Assembly: GCA_022606135.1 (NCBI GenBank)
Contig: JABYQN010000003.1
Location: 2,232,001-2,296,000, forward strand
Source: Fomes fomentarius
Lineage: Eukaryota > Basidiomycota > Agaricomycetes > Polyporales > Polyporaceae
Reading direction: 5' to 3'
Length of the DNA stretch: 64,000 nucleotides
Shown here piece after piece: positions 23,157-34,475 of the stretch (its first letter is position 1; every line of letters starts with the position of its first letter). A program made the position numbers and the translations under genes. Below the pieces are notes generated by a model. The model was given only the letters and a program-made list of their open reading frames with translations, was not told the origin of the DNA and did not search any database.

Positions 23157-24003
23157 CTACTCTTGGTCGTACTGTATGAACATCTTCTCCATCACCAACA
23201 ACGCAGGATCGATGGTCCCGAGCTCAAAGCTATACCCAAGATTGTGCGAAGGCTGATGCCACCCATCGTCGCATGGTGCCACTGACTCCTCGACCATCTC
23301 CTGCGCGTCATGTGCGCTGGCGGGATGAAGTAGAATCTAGCATCATGAAAAGCGCGTCAACACAGCGCACAACAACAAGGACAAAGTGGAACGTCATACG
23401 TACCTCGTTCGCTTCCCCACTCGAAGCCTGCGTTTCTTCCGAGCTCTCCCTCGGAGATCGTCGTGAGCTCTTGGGCGCCGGTCGCGCAACGACAGCCTCC
23501 AGCATCTTGACCTTCCTAGGACGCCCCCCTTTGTTCTGGGATGGGGGAGCGACCCTAACCCCATTCTTGTACTTCGGAGGCCCCGGCTTGTACTTGTAGG
23601 TCGGATAGCGCCGCTTGTGCTCCAACGCAGCCTGCTGAGCGAGGAGCTTGTAGTGGTCCCTGACCGCCTCTGGCGCCGCTTTCCACGCCTGGCTGACCTT
23701 GCGCGAGATGGCGCCCTGCGTCTCACCCCTGCCCTGACTCTTCGCTTTCGCTTTGGACGACTTGAGCCAGTCGAGACGGTAGAGCATGAACGCGTTCAGC
23801 GGACGAGGGATCTTGGGCTCGGTCACGGGTTCGGGAGTGGAGGTGGAGGTGGATGCGGACTCTTGGTCCGCCATATCGACCACCTCGTCATCGATGTCGG
23901 GGTGGTAGTCCACGTCCATGACTATCGATGAAGACGGCGGGTATCCGTATTCGGTAGCAGAGAGGGTGGGGGCGGCGTGTGTGGGCGTCGTGAGGTGAGC
24001 CAT
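23157..24003 (-). CDS. HMG-box protein of the fungal MAT-HMG type
   Basis: Two exons, 23404-24003 and 23157-23336, separated by a 67-nt intron, give 259 residues. The HMG box spans residues about 64-140: KIPRPLNAFMLYRLDWLK, AISRKVSQAWKAAPEAVR, HYKLLAQQAALEHKRRYP, TYKYKP. The PRPxNAF(M/I)LYR start and the YPxYKYKP end are those of the fungal mating-type/Ste11-like HMG subgroup, which bind DNA sequence-specifically. Reading straight through the intron adds a Val-rich tail; splicing replaces it with ILLHPASAHDAQEMVEE and FELGTIDPALLVMEKM, a more typical end, so the spliced form is preferred. The N-terminal 60 residues are acidic and Ser/Thr-rich. It is probably a transcription factor; no homeodomain or pheromone-receptor genes lie nearby, so a mating-type locus is not indicated. 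Confidence 0.82.
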
Positions 24004-24458
24004 CCAGTGGCGTAGGGTTGGGGGTATGGGTATGGTGTCGGTCTGGTATGAAGGAGCCGGGTGCTTCTATTCCCAAACCTGCATGCCGGCTTATAAAGAC
24101 AATGGACGTTCTTGCGTGGCAACGAGGTGCAGTGGTGGTTGTGGTCGGTCGCTTTGCGGTGTAAACTGCTGCCACAAACTGTTAGCGCCCGCGGGCCAGA
24201 GCGATAACAAAAGCAGGCCACGTACCCCTATTGTGATGCTGTGGTCCACCCACCAACAAGCGATGCACAAGGAGTACGGTTTGGTCAGTGCGGTTAGGAC
24301 TCACATAATCGAGCCAGTCCGTCGTCAATGATGGAGCAGACGGAGCAGAGTCCGATGAAGCCTCCACTGGGGGGATGCACAGCCACAGGGGACTTCCCTT
24401 CCAGAACTCGATACAAGTCTACTTCAACTTACAAAGGTTTTCTTGGTTATACACGCAT

Positions 24459-26135
24459 CTATAGCTTGCGGAACTTGCCCTGCATCCACACTCTGTACAT
24501 TTTCAGCTGCCGCTTCCGGTTGACGATGAGACGGCGGTCGACGCCAAGTTGTTCGACAGCGAACAGAGGGTGCGCGCCCTCCTTCAGTGGAAGAGGAGTT
24601 TGCAAGATCGGATGAACGGCACCTGCCTTCGGAGGCGTGTGTTTTGGTGTGTCTGTCGTCGAAAGCGAGGCTAGAGAACTTTCGGCATCCCCGAGACTTG
24701 AGGTCGCAGCTCCCGACGTATCGTGGGATAACTCGGGCGGCGTTTGCAGGGGCGCGGATGGGGTCGGATCGGTGTCATCGGTTTCGTTCTCTTCGATGAC
24801 CTGTACCGGTCGCTGTTCTCGATATGCAGCGGGAGCAAGGGTGCCAGTGAAGAGCAGCGCGAGCTCGTCTGCATGGAGCCAACAGATCAGATGAGAATAC
24901 CAGCATGGGCGACCGTCGATGATGAAAATTCATACCGAGCTCGAAGAAGTATACCCGGGTCTTGTCACCGCGAATGTACAGGTTCTCGTCGAGCAGCCGA
25001 CCGCTCTTGAACCTCAGCTGGGTGAGGTCGTAACGACCATAGTCCCGGAAGAGGAGTCTGCCACCAGGTTTGAGGAGCTGTTTGGATATGAGCGTAAGCG
25101 ATCCGACGGTAAACGGGACACACACACCTTGTGCACGTTCGAGACCGCGTTGACCCACTCGTTCGGGTGTAGCGCGCTCAGAACGAAGATCAGCACCACG
25201 ATGTCGACGCTGCCGGGTTCTAATCCTGGTGGGAAAATAGGGGAGGTCAGATCCCAGACAGCGGCTTGAATAGCGCCAACGGGAGGCGATATGTATAGCG
25301 GGTTGTTCTGCGAGGTCTGTCAATCAATGAACCGGCGAACCCACGTCGTAACGTTACCTGGACCAGTTTCACAGCATGCGAGGAGTAGTCGTAGGCCCGT
25401 AGGTCGAGTTGTGGATTCTGATTTGCAGAAAGCAGCGGGAACACTGCATTACCGGCTCCTGTGAAATGCGGAGAAGTGGGTCGCTGTCAATTCCGTGTTT
25501 GAGTTCTGCGCAGCCAATACGTACCACAGCCAATCTCGGCGACGGTCATTGGGCCTGCCTAGGACGCATCAATCATACAGTCTGGCATTTGATGAAGAGG
25601 ACGGCTACGTCGGGCTCCGCTGCTGCTTGTAATTCGGGGAATTCAAGATATAGCCTGTTGAATTATGATCGTCAAGGACGGGCCGCGGCAGATGAACGAG
25701 AGGCAAATCTTGACCATTTTCGGTTCCGAAAGAAGTTGCTCGCGTTCATCTTGTAAAAATTGTCCCTGCAGTAGTCATGGGTATCAGCAACGGAGACGAG
25801 AACGTTGACGAACTCGAGTGAGCACACGGACCAATGCCGCGCTGGTTTTTCGTTGTACTTGGCCTTGTCACTTTCAGGAACGGGGGCGCTGTGTTGCCTA
25901 CTGAGAGCAGCTGAGATGACCTCGTCTTGGTCTTCTGGAGGGGGAACATGGTCCCATGCATTTTGACTCCATACGTCGGCGTCCTCTGTGAGGAATCTAG
26001 TCACAATATCAGCTGCATCTATTGGTACTACACATGGTCCGGGACACGCCTTGATCCAAAGGGCGGTTGGTCGGCTGAGACGTCGTGTACAGAAGACGCG
26101 GTTTTCGGTATTCTTGCCTGTGGATCTCCAGCCAT
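24459..26135 (-). CDS. METTL2/Trm140-like tRNA m3C methyltransferase
   Basis: The start is the ATG at 26133-26135 ([15 protein letters not shown]). Exons then give [65 protein letters not shown] (the SAM-binding motif I), [72 protein letters not shown] and a final [13 protein letters not shown] ending at a TAG at 24459-24461. This order is diagnostic for METTL2/Trm140, which make 3-methylcytidine at position 32 of tRNA anticodon loops. The segment between the YFF block and the final motif is a Thr/Pro-rich insert of about 90 residues with low conservation. At least five introns are needed. It is divergent from the Rho GEF gene, with 244 bp between their starts. Confidence 0.87.
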
Positions 26136-26379
26136 GATTGTGCAAAGCCTGCGAGAGTATGGAGATGGACTCGGTCACGGTGCGGCAGTGGGTGAGGACA
26201 AGTTGTGGGCGGTAGTGTGACCGGTGTTCCTGGAACGCCGGAATCCACAAATGGCAGTAGACTAGCGCGGGGCGTGATTGGAGTGCGCAGTGCTCTGAGT
26301 CTCGCTCGACGTCGACCGTGACTCTCGTCAGATGCTGGCCTCAACTTCGTCGTACTCAACGCCAACTCGATAAACGTCC
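26136..26379. promoter_or_regulatory. 244-bp bidirectional promoter
   Basis: The starts of the methyltransferase gene (-) and the Rho GEF gene (+) are only 244 bp apart, so both promoters must share this interval. No TATA box is evident. Confidence 0.55.
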
Positions 26380-29300
26380 ATGTCTACTGCCGCACTTCCT
26401 ACCATTCCCGCTGGCGGCGACGAGGACCTCGCTCAACTTTATCACCAAGTCCTCGCGGGCTTCGCAGAAGAGTCGCCGACCGCTGAGCAACCAGGCCATG
26501 CTAGTCATGTTTCCCCGCCCTCAGATCGCGAACTCGAGAGCATCTACAGCCAGTATCAGGACGGCGAAGGGACGCCAACTGCGAACAGGATGCATCCATC
26601 GGCGCGGTCGGCTACCAACTGTGCGTCTTTCTGTTGCAGTGCCCGCCTGGTCTGATCTAAATCCTTGAAAGCTTCTCACTACGGACTCCCACATTCTCCA
26701 CGACCACATATCCCACCTTCGCCAGCATCCCAGCCCTCCTCCAGTGGCCCCCAGTCTCCCTCCCAACGCGTTCCCAGACCGCTTCCCCGCATCCCAGGCT
26801 CAACCTCTGCTGGGCCTCTACCGCCCCCTCCTCCTCCACCCATCAAGTACGGAATGCCCGAGCCACGTCCGTTCCCAGCAGACGACCTCCGTCACAAACA
26901 CAACAACAGTGAATCGTGCGTGTCGCATTTTGTGTTGGCTTGGTCGGTGAGTGATATTGATTCCTGCTCGTCCCTCAAGTGGCCGGCAACTTCCCCGCGC
27001 ACCCGCAAATGGTTACAACGGTTACAACGGCTACGTCAACCCTCCAGCGAACTCTGCCGTGTTAGGCAGACTGCCCTCGTTGAATGGCGCCTATGTCCCT
27101 GATCCTCGTCCTGGTTCGTCAGGTGCGCGTCCTGGCTCTTCAGATAGCGCGTCGAGGGCACAGTACACTATGCCAGTACCTGAGACATCCGACTCGTACA
27201 CATGGCGCTCGCCATCCAGTGAGCCTCGCCGCCCGCCTCCCGGGGCACAGCCCTCAAAGATTCCAGGCTACAGCAATGTGTACGAAGACGAGCGTCCACC
27301 AAGCTCCCCATCAACACTGGATCTAGACTACAGACCGTTTTCACAACAGTCGTCGTCGTCTCTTTCTGCTGCACCTCGACTCCCCCAAGTCCAAAGTTGT
27401 ACGTCTTATTGTTGCGTCACTCGAGACTTGCTCGCTCATGTGTTAATCTCTAGATCCTCACATGATGGCAGGTCTTGGTCGCTCAACTTCGACCGGATCA
27501 GCGGGGTCATCAGCGTACCCCAATGGTCTTGAACGGAACTCATCATACACGACTGGGACCACCATGTCTTCGCAGTATCAAGACAGCAGCGAGGGAAGCA
27601 TACGTCCTAGTTCATCATTAGCAACAAGCGTGGATCGCGGGAACTCGGTGGGTTCGTATGTCTCGAAGGGCTCAGATAGTGGCTGGTCTACCTCTACCCC
27701 GCCGTCGATTGCGCCCACGTTCCAGCAGCCGTCGTCCTCACAGCACAGCTATTTCGGGAACCAGGACATGTACCCCATGCTTGCGGTACAACCCGTCGCG
27801 TCGTCATCGACCTGGCGTGATCCAGATCTGGTGCGTACCGTCGCAGACATCAAGCGGCCTTTGGAGCTGCACGACAACTACCCAGAGGAAGACGATTTCT
27901 ACGAGGACGATCCGTCAGAGGATGGCGACGACCGGTTCTTCAACCCGGCTCTTTTGAGTCACATAGCTGTCCGGCTGCGCGACAAGGTCCCTCGTGGGGT
28001 GCATGTGAAGGGTAGTATCCCATATCCTCGGGCATTCACGGGCAAGGACATTGTCGTAAGTTCTCACGACTGTTCGTAAAGTTAAGGACGCACTCTCACC
28101 CGGTTCCAGTCGACAATCCAGTCGCAGATTCAACGTGAACTGCTCATCACCCATGGTGTCTCCACAAACGACCGTCGTGCAGCACTTCAGGTAGCACGGA
28201 GTCTGCAGAGCCAATTATTCTTTTACGAGGTCGAGTGGGTCGACCGGCCGCTGCAGGATGGGGTCGAAGACGTGTACATGTTCTGGGATGACCAAGAGGG
28301 AGCGTCAGACGCTCGGATAGAGCGAGAGGAGTTGCCCACAGCGGTCATCACACTGCTCACGCGTTGCTATGCCTCGAGCTGCGACGAGGATAACCCGTGT
28401 TACTCATACACATGTCCTCGAAGGGTGAGCAGGAACTATACTTAGGTTTTGCTGACTTACGTGCACATTCTAACTTGAGCATGTGCAGAGGTCTGCTCTG
28501 CCTCTCGTCACTCCCTCGGAGAAGGACGAAGAGGAGGACAAGGTGTGTGCAAGTTTGTGCAGCGCGGTGCATATGTTGACGCAGACCTTTGGTAACAACA
28601 GGATGAGTGGACTCGGACAGTGTCCCGGGAACTCGTGGACACACTACCAGAGAGCGAAATCAATCGTCAGAAGTACGTTCTGATTATTGGTTCCATATTC
28701 CACATGTATTTGACCGCGTTGTAGCATCATTCACAAGCTCATTCACAAGGAGAAGCAGTACCTCCGTGATCTCGATACCATCGAGACGGTACGTCCAAGA
28801 ACACTCCCTTCGACCTTCATAGCTGACTCCGTTGATGTAGCTGTTCATCCGCCCTCTGCGCAACGCGAACCCGCCGGTCGTGCGACCGAGTGAGATCGAC
28901 GAGTTCATTGACGATGTCTTTGGCAATGTATTGGATCTCCGCGAATGCAACCGCCGCCTGCTCGAGATGATCTTCGTGCGGCAACGCGAGCAGGCGCCCG
29001 TCATTCAAGGTATCGGTGACATCTTCCTCGAGGCCGCGACGGAGTTCCGCCTAGCGTATCCGATCTACGTCGGGCATCTTCCCGTTGCAGAGAAGCGCAT
29101 GAAGGACGAGATAGACAAGAACGCTGAGTTTAAGCGATTTGTCGAGGTCTGTCTGTTCTGGCGTGATAGATCGCGATGTGATGCTCACGGTGCACGCTTG
29201 AATCTAGCAATGTTCGCGGCACCCCGATGCACACAGGCTGGACCTCAAGCACTTCCTCAGCCGCCCGTCTGAGCACCTGCAGAAGTACCCGGTCCTGCTC

Positions 29301-32300
29301 GAGGCGATCTGCAATGAGACAACGGAGGGCAACCCCGACGGCGAGTTCCTCCAGGAGGCGATCGAAGCCATCAAGAAGCTGCAGACCGTCGCTCAGCTCT
29401 GGACATGGCAGTCCGCAATGGGCAAGGGCCCGACAGGGAAGCTCGAGTGGCATAACCTTGTTTCTGAAGAAGTGCGGAAGTCGCTCTCGAAGACCGAGGT
29501 CAAACGCCAGAAGTGAGTTGGGTTTCGGACATGTGTGTGGGTGGGCCTGTGCTGACGCGGGTGTCAGTATCATCTTTGAGGTCATCAAGGGTGAGATGGA
29601 CTACGTGCGCGACTTGGAGAACATCGAAGTGGTGCGTATTGATCTCCACCTTGCAGTATGATTGATAAACTGACTGATCTTGTTGCTGTAGATGTACGTC
29701 GGACCACTGCGCGAGATGGATCCGCCGATCGTACCGCGGGACCGCCTCGAGCTGTTGATCCAGGAGGTCTTCCACAACTACGCGGAGTTGCACGGACACC
29801 ATCGGCGCATGCTCGACAAGCTGCATGAGATCCAGCGGGACGAGCACCCGGTCATACGGAGCATCACCGCCGCGATCTACGATGCGGTGCTCAACTTCAG
29901 GGAGGCATACATGGAGTACATCCCGAACTACCCGATCGCGGCGTACCGGATTGATGACGAGATGGCGAACAACCCGCAGTTCAAGGGTTTCGTCGAAGTG
30001 AGTTCTCATCGTTGTCTTTGGCTTGCTGTGTGTTATGCTTTACGGGCGATGCTCATGCTTTACTTGGATTGCTCTAGCAATGCACTCGACACCCCGATGC
30101 GCATCGGTTGGACATGAAGAACTTTATCAACCGGCCGATTCCGCGTCTGCTCCGTTACGAGCTTCTGTTGAAGAACATCCTTGACGAGACTCCGGAAGGG
30201 CACGAGGATAGGGATTACATCCCCCAGGTGCTGGACGTCATCAAGGCACTTGGTAAGGAGACCGAGCCGGGTGTCGTCTCGGCGAAGCAGAAGGTTGAGG
30301 TGTGGCGATACAACTCGAACTTGGTCTTCAAGAGCGGAGAGTACATCGTGAGTCGCCGAGGAATGATATCTGAGTCACGAAAGGTTTGAAGTGGCTGACG
30401 GCGTATGGGCGCGCTCGTAGGACATGGATCTGTTGAACGAAAATCGTTCATTGATTCATACTGGCAAGCTGCTCCGCCAGCCCGATACAGGCTTTGAGTG
30501 GAATGGCTGGACGGAGCTGTTCGTTCTTCTCTTCGACAACTACCGTGAGTGGTTTTGCTATCGTGGCAGAGGTGTATTTTCCTGATGCACCTGGCGTAGT
30601 GGTGATGACGAAGCCAAAAGAGAGGGATGGGACCACCAAGTACCATGTCTACCGACGTGTAAGTCATATAATGACCTTTCACTCTTGTATCCTAGCTGAC
30701 GCTTCTCTCAGCCAATACCTCTCGACCTCCTTACGTTGGCCACCTTCTCTGATCCACCAACACAACGTGGCAATAGCATTTTGCGACTCGGCCGCTCGGA
30801 TAAACACGCACCCGATGCGGGCACACCCATCGGCGCGGCGACCTCCCCAGAGTCAGCGACGGACTCCCGCCTCGTCTTCCCGTGCACGATCCACCACAAC
30901 GGACGGTTGGGTGGGCTGTACACGGTGTTCGCGGAGTCGGCGCAAGCGCGGAACGAGTGGAAGCAGAAGCTCGAGGAGGCGATCGGGCTGCGCAAGGTCG
31001 TGCAGGACTCGAACAAAGTGTTCGAGATCGAGACGCTCAGCGCGGATACGTTCCTGGTGCCGTCGATGATGTCGGGCTCGAACGCGACGTGGAGCCATGG
31101 TGAGGCGTTCACGGGCAAAGTTACGTGCTCGGTGCCATTCAGTGAGTCTTGCATCGTGTGCTTTGTGGGCAACCCGTGCTGATGGCAAACCTGAAGCCAC
31201 TGCTGATGGCCGTGGCCTTGTGGCGATCGGATGCGCCGAGGGCGTGTGGATTGGGTTCCGACACGATTCGCGATGTACGTATCCTTCCCCCACCTCGTGT
31301 TATTAGATTGTGGATGGCTGACTCTTGTGGACAGCTCTCCGTCGTGTACTGCACCTGAAGATGGTCACCCAATGTGCCATGCTGGAGGACTTCGGGATCT
31401 TCCTTGTGCTCGCGGATAAAGTGCGCATCGATGTATCCGTGACTTCATGCATTGATCTTGACTGACATATCCCGTAGTCACTGTTCGCATACCACATCGA
31501 GGCGTTGGTGCCGTCGTCACCACAGAGCGCCCACACATCGCAGACACCGCAGAAGCTTAGTGGAAACAAGGATGTACATTTCTTCAGCGTCGGCAACTTG
31601 AACGGGCGTACGCTGGTCATTTACATGAAGAAGAAAGGAGTGAGTTGCTGAGCCGTTTGACGTCTGGAGTTCACCACTGATGCTTTCGCAACAGCTGGAC
31701 AGTGTCTTCCGTGTTCTGGAGCCTGTGGTGGGTAAGATCAACGAGCGATCAAAGGCTCCTCAGACTTTCGGCTCGCGCTTGGGTCTGCGGTCGCAGCGGT
31801 CGGAGTGGTTCCGTGTTTACAGGGTAAGCGTTCAGATGCCCACTTGTTTGCCATTGGGGCTGACTTGGCTCGCTATAGGACTTCTTCCTTCCATCGGAAG
31901 CCTTCGATTTGATCTTCCTCAAGGCGAAAATCGTCATCTTGTGTACAAAGGGCTTTGAGATCATGGATCTCACAGAGTAAGGACGGCGTTGCTCCTGGCC
32001 GATGTCAGATGCTGATACATACCCCTGCCACTAGTTTCAAGAGTGTCACTATTCCTCAGCGCGACGACCCTCGCCTCGAAAAGCTTGCCAAGAGATGCGA
32101 GAGCTGTCGTCCAATGGGAATGTTCCGCTCCAGCAACGACGAGTTCTTGCTGTGTTACGATGGTGCGCATCTTGTCAGACTTATTTGTGGGGATGCTACT
32201 GACGCCCACGTGCAGAATTCGGCCTGTACGTCGACCGTCACGGAGATCCAAGCCGCTCGAATGGTACTATCGAGTGGGAGGGTACTGCTGAGCATGTCGC

Positions 32301-32712
32301 ATGGCACCCTCCATACGTCCTGCTGTTCGATAGCCGGTTCATTGAGATCCGGCATGTCGAAACGGGACGGCTTGCGCAAATCATCCCCGGCAACGACGTG
32401 CGCTGCATCTGGGATGGACGCGGCGTCACCGGTGTACCTCCCGCGACTCCAGTCCCAGAAGGCTATGGCCAGGAGGGGATCTCGCAGGAGCCGCGCGTGC
32501 ATGGCGTCATGAATGCCACAGACACATCAGCCGCTGTCCCTAACTCGCGCAGTTTACGCCCCGTCGCACAACACGTCTTCGAGCTCATTCCGACGATACC
32601 CCTTTACCTCCCCGGATCACTCGCGTCGCCTTCACAGTCGACGACGTACTTCTCGCAGAATAACTCTCCACCGCATTCGCCTCGCCTGAACCCGGCGCTT
32701 AAATGGCGCTAA
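26380..32712 (+). CDS. Rho-type GEF: DEP, two DH, PH and CNH domains
   Basis: This long gene, with roughly twenty or more introns, starts at the ATG at 26380 (MSTAALPTIPAGGDEDLAQL). The first 1.5 kb encode a Pro/Ser-rich disordered region with polyproline (PPPPPPPI). A DEP domain follows at about 27.95-28.27 kb (HIAVRLRDKVPRGVHVKG to SLQSQLFFYEVEWVD). Two DH-like modules come next: DH1 at about 28.7-29.4 kb (HKLIHKEKQYLRDLDTIE; SRHPDAHRLDLKHFLSRPSE) and DH2 at 29.6-30.3 kb (FEVIKGEMDYVRDLENIE; TRHPDAHRLDMKNFINRPIP, RLLRYELLLKNIL). A PH-like region (30.4-31.1 kb) and a CNH/citron domain (31.1-32.5 kb) complete it. This is the Rom2 layout, an activator of Rho1 in cell-wall integrity signalling, except that Rom2 has one DH. 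DH2 has the more canonical core; DH1 lacks the RLLRYELLL stretch and reads HLQKYPVLLEAI. Confidence 0.87.
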
Positions 32713-33115
32713 AGATAACCAGTATTCTACATAGGCGTGTGATTGTGTTCCCTTTGTCCCGACTTCTCATTCGCTATCCGCATTCGCCGCTCTGAGTTTG
32801 CATGCATGCGCCTTGGTAGTATCTGTTGAGTCGTTTGACGACTCCATGGAGATAGCAGTTATCGACAGGTATCTTATGTGGACATAGATTCTTTTTGTAA
32901 TAATACTGTCTTCGGTGGCAGCAATGTATCTTTCCATCCTTTCTGCCGCTGACTGCACGTCTTGGTGCCACCGTCAACTCAAACACACGGCATTGAGGGC
33001 GAACGTTTCGAAGAGCTCGTTGTTGACGGGGTGTGGCTATGTGTTGTCTGATGAATCGTATATAAGTGCAGAGTAAAGTACTTGCGAGATACCAGTACGT
33101 CTCAACTCCCTCAGG
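32713..33115. other. Intergenic, no gene; TATA box near right end
   Basis: No coding motif. CGTATATAAG at about 33057-33066 lies some 50 bp upstream of the ATG at 33116 and is a likely TATA box. Confidence 0.5.
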
Positions 33116-33709
33116 ATGTTGCCCCCCGAAGACATCGTCCTCGACACGACTCCTGAGATAATCCAGACGATCGATCCTGCGTTGTTGCAGCTTCCTCCGC
33201 CTCATGACTCAATAACCCAGCCTCCACCATCTCCGGCTCAGGATCCGACCTGCTTCCAAGCCTCAAAGAAGAGAAAAAGGATCGTAGTCGACGCGAAAGG
33301 AGCCCCAGACGTTCAACAGCCACCAGCGAAGAAGAACAAAAGGAAGGATGCAGGCGCACCTCCACTCACAGAGAAGCGTAATAAGGCTCAAGTCGACAAG
33401 GAAGAGCTGCCCCCCTTGAGGCTCATCCGGCACCGTAATCCCAATGCGTTTAGAACACCGCTACCTGTGGCACTCTCAGCTTCATCTTCCGCTCTTCCCC
33501 ATGGCCAACCTTCTGTCTCCGGCTTTAACGGCTCAGGCGGTGCCACGTGGGGGGCAGAAGTCATTGCGGATGCGATGAAGGCGTTCGATATAGTTCTGCA
33601 AGAGGATACGGAGCTGCTTGATGTGTACAGGCAGTACATGGAGGACTTGGAGTCTGCGAACTTCGACCTTGCTCCCGCTGAAGAACTCGACGTTGAACGG
33701 GGAGAGTGA
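33116..33709 (+). CDS. Orphan protein with nuclear localisation signals
   Basis: A single-exon frame of 197 residues starts at an ATG at 33116, about 50 bp after a TATA box. It is Pro-rich near the N-terminus and has two basic clusters that look like nuclear localisation signals (KKRKR at about residue 51, KKNKRK at about 72). The C-terminal third is probably helical and acidic (WGAEVIADAMKAFDIVLQED, LLDVYRQYMEDLESANFDL). I do not recognise a domain. Composition suggests a nuclear protein with an acidic helical end, perhaps a transcriptional or chromatin factor, but that is inference only. TATA box, ATG and codon use support a real gene. Confidence 0.6.
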   Translation: MLPPEDIVLDTTPEIIQTIDPALLQLPPPHDSITQPPPSPAQDPTCFQASKKRKRIVVDAKGAPDVQQPPAKKNKRKDAGAPPLTEKRNKAQVDKEELPPLRLIRHRNPNAFRTPLPVALSASSSALPHGQPSVSGFNGSGGATWGAEVIADAMKAFDIVLQEDTELLDVYRQYMEDLESANFDLAPAEELDVERGE

Positions 33710-34475
33710 TGAGGGCCGCTGAAGGCGAGGGACTGAGATGGAAGTAGGCTCTCGGATGACTAGAGGTCTCACCTGGAGATTGCGAACACTGTACATGTCA
33801 GATGAAGGATGACGATGATGATAAATTCCATGCTAATGGTCGCGCTCAGGCCGCTATGTGGCGACCTGCCCGTACATGGTACTAGTAAGGAGATATAAGG
33901 GCCATCAGATGAAGAAGAATGGTTTATAGTACATGATGTATGCAACCTCATAAACCCTCGAATGCAAAACAAAGATTGGACTCCATCATTGGAGGGGAAC
34001 TGGCAGCCTCACGAGTCGGGACAATGTCCACATCGACGCACGCGTCACGGTGAGTGGGCTCGGAGTACTAGCACGGATGTGCTCGTGACAAAATTGCAGA
34101 GAGAGCGAACACACCAGCCTGATCAGTCACAGATCTATGACTAGTAGCGCGATACAAAATTTGTGAGCTCACAGCATGGCTAGACCGGACGCGATGGTTA
34201 CCGTCACATTTACCCTTCCCAGTGTCTCTCCTGTCCCGGCTACTAGAGACGGTGTCGGGACTCGGAAGGAGGTCTACCCGAGATTTGTGGATGTTGAGGT
34301 GCAGCACGGGTGACTACCTAGTCTAAGTAGTAGTACTAGTAGTCATTGTTGCCGGTAGTGTAGCGCGGCTAGTGTAACGCGTGATGTCACGAGTGCCCTC
34401 CTCGTGACGGCACGCGGTAGACGTTCCACCCCTATTGAATTCAAAGTACTCCAACCTTGACTCCAACTATCTGAA
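33710..34475. other. Intergenic with part of a dispersed repeat
   Basis: No gene is recognised. The stretch from about 34120 to 34420 is a diverged repeat found again at 52485-52795 (listed separately). Confidence 0.5.
34120..34420 (+). repeat. Dispersed ~300-bp repeat, copy 1
   Basis: It matches 52485-52795 in the same orientation. Shared blocks include CCCAGTGTCTC, CCGGCTACTAGAGA, GTGTCGGGACT, GGAAGGAGGTCTACCC and GTGACGGCACG, in the same order. It ends about 55 bp before the ATG of the F-box gene at 34476. No coding sequence or terminal inverted repeat is seen. Confidence 0.75.

Noticed and set aside
23157..24003. Mating-type locus around the HMG-box gene
   Set aside because: Basidiomycete mating type is set by homeodomain and pheromone/receptor genes; none lie in this window.
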